A DNA stretch of 64,000 nucleotides from Sphingorhabdus sp. EL138 (GTDB taxonomy: Bacteria > Pseudomonadota > Alphaproteobacteria > Sphingomonadales > Sphingomonadaceae). This document shows positions 56,379 through 64,000 of this stretch, in pieces; within the stretch, counting starts at the first letter, position 1; each line of letters begins with the position of its first letter. Below the pieces are notes generated by a model. The model had not been told where the DNA came from, searched no databases, and saw only the letters and a list, made by a program, of their open reading frames with translations. A program made the position numbers and the translations under genes. The stretch is from the NCBI RefSeq assembly GCF_945862485.1, contig NZ_CAMAYF010000002.1, positions 102,659-166,658 on the forward strand, read 5' to 3'.

Positions 56379-57389
56379 TTAGCTTGCAAGTTGGACGATG
56401 GCCGCCAGGATCGATGCCGCATCCGGAGCAAAAGCAGATTCGAGCGGTTTTGAATAGGGAACCGCACAAAATGCGCCGCCCAGCCGCTTCACTGGCTTTT
56501 TCAGCTGACCAAAAAGCTCTTCATTTATGACAGCAGCAATTTCCGCACCGACGCCGTGTTGTTTTACCGCTTCGTGTGCAATCAGGACCCGACCGGTTTT
56601 TTGGGCCGAAGCAAGCACCGTTTCGCGATCCCACGGCGCAATCGTGCGGAGGTCAATAACTTCGACAGATATGCCCTGTTCTGCAGCCTTAGCCGCCGCC
56701 ATCCGTGCTTCAACTGCCATGCGCGCATAAGAAACCAACGTGACATCGCTGCCCTCACGCTGAACCGCAGCCTTGCCCAAGGGCACACGATGACTGTTGT
56801 CTGGCAATTCAAAAGACATGGGTGTAAAATAAGTTGGAAGATTTTCGATGAAAATCACCGGATCGGGATCTTCAATGGCAGCCCGCAGAAGTCCATAAGC
56901 GTCTTCCGGAGTTGATGGTGCGCATACCTTAATACCGGCGGTATGTGCGAACCAAGCCTCCAGATAATCACAATGCTGGCCGCCGGAACCAAAACCGAGC
57001 CCGGTCATGGTGCGAATGACGATTGGGACACTGGTTTGTCCACCCGACATGAAACGCAACTTGGCAGCATGATTGACAATCATGTCCATCGCCACAGTTG
57101 TAAAGTTCATAAGCATGATTTCAGCGATCGGCTTATATCCGGCCAAGCTTGCCCCGATTGCTGCGCCCATAATGGCTTGTTCGGCAATTGGGGTCGACCG
57201 AACACGTTCCTCGCCAAAGCTAGCGGATAGGCCCTTGGTGATCTTTACAATGCCGCCACCTTCCGCGTCACCAATGTCTTCGCCAAGGGTAATGACTTTC
57301 GAATCTTCTGCCAACGCGTCGCGATAGGCCTTCGAAATAGCCGCCAATATGGTAACGGTAGGCTTTGCCACTTTTTGCGCCGCGCTCAT
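56379..57389 (-). CDS. 2-oxoacid (pyruvate/acetoin-type) dehydrogenase E1 β subunit
   Basis: LGEDIGDAEGGGIVKITKGLSASFGEERVRSTPIAEQAIMGAAIGASLAGYKPIAEIM. Confidence 0.93.
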   Translation of the reverse strand: MSAAQKVAKPTVTILAAISKAYRDALAEDSKVITLGEDIGDAEGGGIVKITKGLSASFGEERVRSTPIAEQAIMGAAIGASLAGYKPIAEIMLMNFTTVAMDMIVNHAAKLRFMSGGQTSVPIVIRTMTGLGFGSGGQHCDYLEAWFAHTAGIKVCAPSTPEDAYGLLRAAIEDPDPVIFIENLPTYFTPMSFELPDNSHRVPLGKAAVQREGSDVTLVSYARMAVEARMAAAKAAEQGISVEVIDLRTIAPWDRETVLASAQKTGRVLIAHEAVKQHGVGAEIAAVINEELFGQLKKPVKRLGGAFCAVPYSKPLESAFAPDAASILAAIVQLAS

Positions 57390-58375
57390 GCCGCGATCTC
57401 CTTTTCAAATACATCAAACCGCAGTTCATCGGCTGTGGGCCAGGGTGAAGACAATGCAAACTCGAGCGCTTCGCTAATCTGTCCTTCAACATCAGATTCG
57501 AATGCGGCAAGCTCATCTTCCGACGCGATACGATCGGCAATCAAACGTGCCCGGAAACGGGGTACTGGGTCTGCTTCCATTGCCGCAGCCTTTTGCTCCG
57601 GCGGAATATAGCTGTCATCATCGCCGAAGTTATGTCCGAAAAAGCGGAATGTCATGCACTCGAGCAGCGTTGGGCCTTCGCCCGCACGGGCGCGGGCAAC
57701 TGCTTCTGCAAATGCGGAATACATGGCTTCGGGATCATTACCATCAACACGAACACCGGGCATTCCGTAACCGTCTGCGCGATTGGCAATATTCTGTCCG
57801 CCAGTCATCTTTTCAAATTTCGTGTGCTCGGCGAACAGATTGTTCTGACATACAAAGATAGTGGGCAGTTTCCATACCGAAGCAAGGTTCATGGCCTCGT
57901 GAACTGCCCCAATATTGGATGCACCATCGCCAAATGTACAAACCGATACCCGATCGCTTTTGTCGAGCTGCGCCGCCCAAGCAAGGCCATTAGCAATTGG
58001 CGCCGATGAACCGACAATACCGGTTGTAACCATTATGCCTTTCGGTGGGTAGGTCAAATGCATCGGGCCGCCTTTACCCTTGCATGAGCCCGTCGAGCGG
58101 CCAGCAAGTTCCGCCCATAATTCCTTTAAAGGAAAGCCCTTACCCAACATGTCGTGGATACCGCGATAGATTGTACAAATCGTGTCGTCGTCGCGCAAAA
58201 CATTACCCATCACTGACGGAATAATTTCTTGGCCGCGATAGGAGTAATAGGCCATTGCGACCTGCCCTGAAAGAATCACCTTCCGGGCGCGCTCATCGTT
58301 CGCTTTCAACAGCGCGGCCCGCTTGTAAATATCCAACAATGCGGGGGAATCTGCGACAAACTGCTTGTCAGCCAT
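57386..58375 (-). CDS. 2-oxoacid (pyruvate/acetoin-type) dehydrogenase E1 α subunit
   Basis: STGSCKGKGGPMHLTYPPKGIMVTTGIVGSSAPIANGLAWAAQLDKSDRVSVCTFGDGASNIGAVHEAMNLAS (ThDP motif). Confidence 0.94.
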   Translation of the reverse strand: MADKQFVADSPALLDIYKRAALLKANDERARKVILSGQVAMAYYSYRGQEIIPSVMGNVLRDDDTICTIYRGIHDMLGKGFPLKELWAELAGRSTGSCKGKGGPMHLTYPPKGIMVTTGIVGSSAPIANGLAWAAQLDKSDRVSVCTFGDGASNIGAVHEAMNLASVWKLPTIFVCQNNLFAEHTKFEKMTGGQNIANRADGYGMPGVRVDGNDPEAMYSAFAEAVARARAGEGPTLLECMTFRFFGHNFGDDDSYIPPEQKAAAMEADPVPRFRARLIADRIASEDELAAFESDVEGQISEALEFALSSPWPTADELRFDVFEKEIAA

Positions 58376-58398
58376 GCGAAGCTCTCCTTTTTTCTAAC

Positions 58399-58420
58399 AC
58401 GGATAATCGATAATATCCGT
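58399..58420. promoter_or_regulatory. candidate GntR operator ACGGATA-N8-TATCCGT
   Basis: Perfect 7-bp-arm inverted repeat 24 bp upstream of E1α start; inner ATAATCGATAA recurs at 59271. Confidence 0.55.
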
Positions 58421-58462
58421 TATATGATTGGGGAGGGCCTGTCGAGGGCGAAGATGCTATTT

Positions 58463-59257
58463 TCAGTCCAACAAATCCACCAATGACGCAGGGCCAACTT
58501 GAGACAGCCAAACCCGACCGGCTGCCTCCATATGCTCTTTCCAATGCGCTTCAGCAGCATCACCGTCTTTAGCTTCGATTAAATCCACCAAACGGGAATG
58601 CGACTTCAAACCGAAACGCAGCTGTTTCTGAGAGAACTCGGAGTCAGCATCCGGCCTGCGCCGTTGAGCCAATGCGAGATGCCCCTCCACCAGACCGCGC
58701 AACGCCTGAGAGAATACATTTAGCGTTTTGTTTCCGGAAAGTTCCATCAAAAGCCGGTGGAATTCGGCAATCTTAATAGTGACTGCAAACCTATCGGTCA
58801 TCAGGCTCATTTCGTCTTCGATAAAGCGCCGCAAAATAGGAACTGCCACTTCGCTGTTGCGTTCGGCCACAAGGCGCGCCGCAGGAGGTTCAATAAGGGT
58901 CCGCATCTCATAAAGATCGCCGATAGCCACCTTTTGCGATTGCAGAATGATGCCCGCTGCCCGCTCCATCATTTCATAATCGGGCGAACTTATACGCGCC
59001 CCACCCCGGGCACCCCGGGCAACAGTAACTAAGCCCTCCGACTCCAAAATACGAACCGCCTCGCGGATTGTTGGGCGCGAAACCTCAAATTCAGCAATGA
59101 GGTGTGACTCAGCCGGCAATGTATCACCGTCGCTTAACTCGCCTCTGATGATCGCATTTCGTATTTGCTTGGCTACAAGTTCCGCTGTTTTAGGGACCCT
59201 GACGGCGACCGCGTTGCTCCGGCTACCGACGGGAATGGCTACAAATCCGTTAGACAA
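58463..59257 (-). CDS. GntR family regulator, FadR/FCD subfamily
   Basis: ELVAKQIRNAIIRGELSDGDTLPAESHLIAEFEVSRPTIREAVRILESEGLVTVARGARGG; TTG 59257 with AAGGA preferred over ORF-track start 59302. Confidence 0.9.
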   Translation of the reverse strand: MSNGFVAIPVGSRSNAVAVRVPKTAELVAKQIRNAIIRGELSDGDTLPAESHLIAEFEVSRPTIREAVRILESEGLVTVARGARGGARISSPDYEMMERAAGIILQSQKVAIGDLYEMRTLIEPPAARLVAERNSEVAVPILRRFIEDEMSLMTDRFAVTIKIAEFHRLLMELSGNKTLNVFSQALRGLVEGHLALAQRRRPDADSEFSQKQLRFGLKSHSRLVDLIEAKDGDAAEAHWKEHMEAAGRVWLSQVGPASLVDLLD

Positions 59258-59270
59258 TTTAAATTCCTTT

Positions 59271-59281
59271 ATAATCGATAA
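59271..59281. promoter_or_regulatory. candidate GntR autoregulatory half site ATAATCGATAA
   Basis: Exact 11-mer shared with 58403-58413; upstream of proposed TTG start of the GntR gene. Confidence 0.4.
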
Positions 59282-59444
59282 CGCTGTTAGCCGAAAAGCC
59301 ACCTATTTCGCAAGCATCACCGTCAAGAACAGTGCTTGCAAACGTCCATATAAATTAGTTAGATGATAAACATAAGAGTAAGCAAAACCAAATAGGGTGG
59401 TCGGCAAGGATCGACGACCTAGAGACGGATGAGGAGAGTGCGAC

Positions 59445-61091
59445 GTGAGCCAATGGGACGAAAGTGTAGACTTCATTGTTGCCGGCAGCGGCGGCGGTTC
59501 GATTGTGGCGGCACTTACGATTGCAGATTCAGGCAAGAAGCCGCTTATTCTCGAGAAAACCGATAAGATAGGCGGATCGACTGCGATGTCTGGCGGCGTG
59601 TTTTGGATACCCAACCACCCCCTTCAGGCGCGCGATGGTATAAACGATAGCGCTGAGAAAGGGCGCACATATCTGGACGCTGCTGTGGGGGATATTGGCC
59701 CCGCCACATCCCGCAATCGCAAAGACATGTTCCTAAACCAAGGTCCAAAGCTGGTGGATTATTTGGAAACCAAAGGCATGCCATTCATACGTTGCGACGG
59801 ATGGTCCGATTATCATGACGACCTTCCCGGCGGCCTTCCTGAGAGCAGATCACTTGCAGTCGAACCGTTCAACGTAAAAGAACTGCCGGTTGAATGGGCT
59901 GCAAAGCTTCGGCGTGGCCTTTCAAGCCTTCCTATCAGGGGCATTGAAGGCCGCCGCCTCATGGTGATGAAGACGACCTTTGATGGCAAGCTGGCCGCGC
60001 TTTCCCTTGGCATGCGTATAATCAAGGCAAAGCTTCTAGGCCGGGAGTATGTCGCAGCGGGTACGGCAATCCAGGGACGCATGCTTCAAATGGCTCTTCG
60101 CCAGAATATAGACATTCGTGTCAATTCAGGCGTGTCCGAACTCATTGAAGAAAACGGCAAAGTAACAGGCGTGGTTACGCAAAAAGACGGGAAACCTTGG
60201 CGTATTGAAGCGCGCGATGGCGTGCTGATTAACGCAGGTGGTTTCTCGCACAATGAAGCCATGCGCAAACAATATGGGCCTCAACCTTCGTCGGTCGCTT
60301 GGACGAACGCCAACCCTGGCGATACCGGCGAAATGATTGAAATTGCCAAGTCGCACGGCGCTGCGTTGGATTTCATGGATGGTGCAGTTTGGATTTTGAC
60401 ATCCACCCCGCCCACTGGGGAACGCTATATCCATGTACTCGATTTGCCCAAGCCGCATTGCATTTTGGTCAATCAGAAAGGTCAGCGTTATACCAACGAG
60501 GCGCAAAGCTATATGGCTAACGGCCAGGCCGTTTATGCGGGCGGCGATGTGCCGGTTTGGGCGATCGTCGAGTCGCGCCACCGCGATCGTTATCCTTGGG
60601 CGTTTCTGGCAGGCAAGACGCCGCAATCCTTTTTCGATAGCGGCTATATGAAAAAAGCCGATACCATTGAAGAACTTGCGGCGCAGATTAATGTGCCTGC
60701 TGATAACCTGAAGGCCACTATAGAGCGTTTCAACGGCTTCGCCCGCAAAGGCAAAGACGAGGATTTCGGGCGCGGGTCAAAGGCCTATGACCTAGTCTTT
60801 GCCGATCCGTCCCATGGCCCCAATCCGGGACTCGGTGCAATTGAAAAGCCACCATATTATGCTGTTGCTATTTACCCCGGTGACGTTGGAACCTTTGGCG
60901 GGATCCTTACTGATGAGTTTGCCCGCGTCATCAAAGAAGACGGCAGCATACTTCAGGGGCTTTACGCCACCGGCAACTCAACCGCATCAGTCATGGGTAA
61001 AACCTACCCGGGTGCCGGGGCCAGTATTTCGCCTGCATTCATCTTTGGATGGGTCGCCGCACGGCACGCTTTGGGACAGGCTCCCAATTAA
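59445..61091 (+). CDS. FAD-binding dehydrogenase, 3-ketosteroid-Δ1-dehydrogenase/fumarate-reductase flavoprotein-like
   Basis: VDFIVAGSGGGSIVAALTIADSGKKPLILEKTDKIGGSTAMSGGVFWIP...GKTYPGAGASISPAFIFGWVAARHA. Confidence 0.88.
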   Translation: MSQWDESVDFIVAGSGGGSIVAALTIADSGKKPLILEKTDKIGGSTAMSGGVFWIPNHPLQARDGINDSAEKGRTYLDAAVGDIGPATSRNRKDMFLNQGPKLVDYLETKGMPFIRCDGWSDYHDDLPGGLPESRSLAVEPFNVKELPVEWAAKLRRGLSSLPIRGIEGRRLMVMKTTFDGKLAALSLGMRIIKAKLLGREYVAAGTAIQGRMLQMALRQNIDIRVNSGVSELIEENGKVTGVVTQKDGKPWRIEARDGVLINAGGFSHNEAMRKQYGPQPSSVAWTNANPGDTGEMIEIAKSHGAALDFMDGAVWILTSTPPTGERYIHVLDLPKPHCILVNQKGQRYTNEAQSYMANGQAVYAGGDVPVWAIVESRHRDRYPWAFLAGKTPQSFFDSGYMKKADTIEELAAQINVPADNLKATIERFNGFARKGKDEDFGRGSKAYDLVFADPSHGPNPGLGAIEKPPYYAVAIYPGDVGTFGGILTDEFARVIKEDGSILQGLYATGNSTASVMGKTYPGAGASISPAFIFGWVAARHALGQAPN

Positions 61092-61112
61092 AAAGCATAT
61101 CAGGAGCTTTAT

Positions 61113-61700
61113 ATGGAACCGAGCGTCGAAGATATGGTCCGCGAATTGCATGACCGGCAAAAAATTCGTGACGTGGTGACAAATTATTGCCGGGGCGTGG
61201 ACCGGATGGATCGCGCGCTCTTGCTATCCTGTTATCACCCCGATGCCATTGACGATCACGGCTTTTTCGTAGGCGGGCCGGAGGCATTTTGGGAATGGGT
61301 GAACCATTATCACAATAACGCGCAGGCCGGGCATCAGCATATCATCACCAACCATAGCTGCGATCTGGATGGCGATGTCGCGCATACGGAAACTTATTGG
61401 ATGTTTGCTGGAATGGATGCGAAGGATTATTCCTTTTCCATCGGCGGAGGTCGGTACATTGACCGGATGGAAAAGCGCGACGGCGTCTGGCGCATTGCAG
61501 CGCGCAAATGCGTCTCCGAATGGGGCGGGGTTCCGGCACAATCGAAAGTTCCAGCCGAATTCATGTCTATGCTGCGGGAAAGTGGTGTCGTTGCCCGCGA
61601 CAACTCTGACTCCTCTTACGAGCGTCCATTGACTGTTCCGACCGAGAGAATTGGTATCAATATCGATATTCTGCCAAAAGGTTATGCCCCGCAAGCATAA
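61113..61700 (+). CDS. SnoaL/NTF2-like family protein
   Basis: LHDRQKIRDVVTNYCRGVDRMDRALLLSCYHPDAIDDHGFFVGGPEAFWEWV...YIDRMEKRDGVWRIAARKC. Confidence 0.88.
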   Translation: MEPSVEDMVRELHDRQKIRDVVTNYCRGVDRMDRALLLSCYHPDAIDDHGFFVGGPEAFWEWVNHYHNNAQAGHQHIITNHSCDLDGDVAHTETYWMFAGMDAKDYSFSIGGGRYIDRMEKRDGVWRIAARKCVSEWGGVPAQSKVPAEFMSMLRESGVVARDNSDSSYERPLTVPTERIGINIDILPKGYAPQA

Positions 61701-61711
61701 AGAGCGCGGTT

Positions 61712-62863
61712 CTAATGCTTATCGAAATCAACGATCAACCGCACAACTGACCCATCATGCAGCCGGTCAAAGCCTTCATTAATCTCGTCAAGGCTGATTG
61801 TTCCACTCAACAACTTATTCACAGGCAAACGTCCGGCGCGGTATAATGCAACATAGCGCGGAATGTCGCGCACGGGAACGCAGGTGCCAATATAGCTTCC
61901 TTTGACGGTGCGCTCCTCGGCCACCAAACTGACAATGTTTAATGCCAAATTCACGTCAGGCGGCGGGAGACCAGCGGTAACGGTTGTACCGCCTCTTTTT
62001 GTCATTTTGTAAGCGTTCTCCAACGCCGCGCCAACACCGGCAAATTCAAATACGAAATCCGCCCCACCGCCTGTTAATTGGCGGACTTTCTCGATTGCGT
62101 CAGGATCACGTGCGTCAACGGTATCAGTCGCGCCCATAGATGCTGCGAGCGCCAGCTTCTTATCCGACACATCAACCGCAATGATTTGTGACGCGCCGCA
62201 CGCGATTGCGCCCAAGACAGCGGCAAGGCCAACGCCGCCCAAGCCGATTACCGCAACGCTTTCGCCCGCCTGAACGCGCCCAGTGTTCACCACTGCACCA
62301 ACCCCTGTCAAAACAGCGCACCCGAATAGGGCAGCTTCCTGAAACGGCAGGTCCTTGTCGATTTTAACGAGCGACCGGCGCGAAACTACCGCATGATCAG
62401 CAAAGGCAGAGCAGCCGAGATGATGATGCAATGCCGCGCCTTCTTGATGCAAGCGGATGCCTCCGGACAACAACGTGCCCTTACCATTGGCGCCTGCTCC
62501 GGGTTCGCACAACGCAGGGCGCCCCTCGGCACATGGAAGGCAATGCCCACAGCTTGGCATAAAAACCATCACAACATGGTCGCCCGGCAACAGATCATCT
62601 ACCCCATCGCCAATAGCGACCACCTCACCTGCGGCCTCATGGCCAATGGCCATCGGCATCGGACGCGGTCTGCTGCCGTTGATAACCGAAAGATCGGAAT
62701 GGCACAGACCAGCGGCGGCAATTCTAACCAGAACCTCGCCAAACCCGGGTGCATCAAGCTCTACTTCCTCGATGGATAAAGGCCGAGACGACGCATAGGG
62801 CGCTGTTGCCCCCATTTCCCGCAAGATTGCAGCTTTTACCTTCACTTTAGAACCCTCTCTCAT
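61712..62863 (-). CDS. zinc-dependent alcohol dehydrogenase (MDR family)
   Basis: AAAGLCHSDLSVINGSRPRPMPMAIGHEAAGEVVAIGDGV, CGHCLPCAEGRPALCE, VIGLGGVGLAAVLGA. Confidence 0.93.
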   Translation of the reverse strand: MREGSKVKVKAAILREMGATAPYASSRPLSIEEVELDAPGFGEVLVRIAAAGLCHSDLSVINGSRPRPMPMAIGHEAAGEVVAIGDGVDDLLPGDHVVMVFMPSCGHCLPCAEGRPALCEPGAGANGKGTLLSGGIRLHQEGAALHHHLGCSAFADHAVVSRRSLVKIDKDLPFQEAALFGCAVLTGVGAVVNTGRVQAGESVAVIGLGGVGLAAVLGAIACGASQIIAVDVSDKKLALAASMGATDTVDARDPDAIEKVRQLTGGGADFVFEFAGVGAALENAYKMTKRGGTTVTAGLPPPDVNLALNIVSLVAEERTVKGSYIGTCVPVRDIPRYVALYRAGRLPVNKLLSGTISLDEINEGFDRLHDGSVVRLIVDFDKH

Positions 62864-62927
62864 TACACCCGTTGAACCGACAACCCCAAATCAGGTGCCC
62901 CTGACCATTGGCGGGTTCCAGTCAATC

Positions 62928-63410
62928 ATGGAAGCTTTTGTGAACAATAGTACGAAAATCGCTCCGGCCGACCCTCAAAAATCTTCCAAAGAGTCCGGGA
63001 TGCGGTCCAACTACGCCCGCTTTCGGACGATCACCACGCGCTGGATGGACAATGACGTATATGGCCATGTTAACAACGTAGTATATTACAGTTTCTTTGA
63101 CACGGCGGTCAATGCAACCTTGATTGACGAAGGTTTGCTTGATCCACAAAATGGCAATGTCATTGGCTTGGTCGTTGAAACCGGATGTAGATACGCATCT
63201 GCACTAAGCTTTCCGGAAACCGTCGACGCAGGCATTCGCGTTGCACATATTGGAAACTCCAGTGTCCGTTATGAAGTTGGTCTGTTCAAACATGGTGAGG
63301 ATATCGCGGCAGCCGAAGGCTTTTTCGTGCATGTCTATGTAGATGCCCGGACAAGGCGGCCAGCATCAATTCCCACTGCGCTTCGATCCTTTCTGGAAAG
63401 CCTCACTTAA
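62928..63410 (+). CDS. acyl-CoA thioesterase, 4-hydroxybenzoyl-CoA-thioesterase-type hot dog
   Basis: RTITTRWMDNDVYGHVNNVVYYSFFDTAVNATLI; start uncertain (62895, 62928 or ~63000). Confidence 0.87.
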   Translation: MEAFVNNSTKIAPADPQKSSKESGMRSNYARFRTITTRWMDNDVYGHVNNVVYYSFFDTAVNATLIDEGLLDPQNGNVIGLVVETGCRYASALSFPETVDAGIRVAHIGNSSVRYEVGLFKHGEDIAAAEGFFVHVYVDARTRRPASIPTALRSFLESLT

Positions 63411-63413
63411 TAC

Positions 63414-64000
63414 CTATTTGCGGCTAAACTGTCCTCGACGGCGCTGAGCAACAGCCTGAACGCCTTCAGCAAAGTCCGCGGTTTTCTTCAGCCGGCTTTG
63501 AACCCCTGCTTCGAAACGCGTGGCCGACTGCACGCGGCCAGAGATATCCCCACGTAATGTTGCCCTTGTCGCCTCAACCGCTAGCGGAGCATTCTCCGCA
63601 ATCTGAAGTGCAAAATGCATTGCAGACTTTTCCAAATCTTCGGTCGTCGCCAGCATGTCTATTAGCCCCCAATCAAGGGCATTCGCGCCGTTAACGCGTT
63701 CACCCGTCAGTAACATACGGGCAGCATTTTGTTGGCCAATGATCTCAGGTAACCGGGTTGAGATACCAAAGCCCGCGTGAAAACCGAGCTTGACGAAGTT
63801 GGCAGCAAAGCGACTTTGTTCAGATGCAATCCGGAAGTCCGCGACCAAAGCCAATCCAAGTCCTGCGCCAATGGCCGCACCTTGGACGATTGCTATGACC
63901 GGTTTACGGTTGGAATAAAGGCGCGCCGCCTGCGCATAAAGCGCGAGCACTGAGGCATCATCATCGTCAGCAGCAAAATCGCCGCCTTCGTTGAAGTCCG
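63414..64000 (-). CDS. enoyl-CoA hydratase/isomerase family, partial, runs off right edge
   Basis: ...DFNEGGDFAADDDDASVLALYAQAARLYSNRKPVIAIVQGAAIGAGLGLALVADFRIASEQ; open to window end. Confidence 0.87.
   Translation of the reverse strand, partial: DFNEGGDFAADDDDASVLALYAQAARLYSNRKPVIAIVQGAAIGAGLGLALVADFRIASEQSRFAANFVKLGFHAGFGISTRLPEIIGQQNAARMLLTGERVNGANALDWGLIDMLATTEDLEKSAMHFALQIAENAPLAVEATRATLRGDISGRVQSATRFEAGVQSRLKKTADFAEGVQAVAQRRRGQFSRK

Noticed and set aside
1-64000. CRISPR arrays, rRNA/tRNA genes, transposases, integrases and prophage genes
   Set aside because: Looked for and not seen: no regularly spaced repeats, no rRNA/tRNA sequence recognised, and none of the ORFs carries recombinase or phage motifs.

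Overview
This 64 kb window is a dense catabolic region. The CoA-ester, P450 and TonB-receptor gene content is typical of a sphingomonad-like alphaproteobacterium, but that taxonomy is inference. I see no rRNA, tRNA, CRISPR array or transposase. Most genes encode acyl-CoA/β-oxidation-type enzymes: 7 crotonases, 5 acyl-CoA dehydrogenases (4 of them in two adjacent small+large pairs), an acyl-CoA synthetase and several thioesterases. There are also many SDRs, 3 cytochromes P450, a rubredoxin missing from the ORF track, GMC/ALDH/ADH enzymes, a KstD-like flavoprotein, a TonB receptor, MFS transporters and LysR/TetR/GntR regulators. The most interesting part is a TetR-centred divergon at about 23.5-39.6 kb. 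It contains a complete-looking set of nickel-pincer-nucleotide (NPN) cofactor genes: LarB, a short LarC, LarE, a NadC-like phosphoribosyltransferase, a NadD-like adenylyltransferase and an HX4DH nickel-transporter-like protein. Next to these are two copies of a three-gene module: a 2x[4Fe-4S]+BFD-like ferredoxin, a divergent LarA-like ~475-aa protein, and a MoaB/CinA-type (MoCF) protein. One MoCF copy ends in a natural hexahistidine. I propose this as a previously undescribed NPN-dependent, Fe-S-coupled redox system feeding a CoA-ester pathway. A 17-bp perfect palindrome lies in the divergent intergenic region. A second notable feature is a split 2-oxoacid dehydrogenase complex, with an E2 catalytic core at 15 kb and a stand-alone 76-aa lipoyl domain plus E1α/E1β at 56-58 kb. 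All function calls come from reading motifs in the sequence; no database search was possible.
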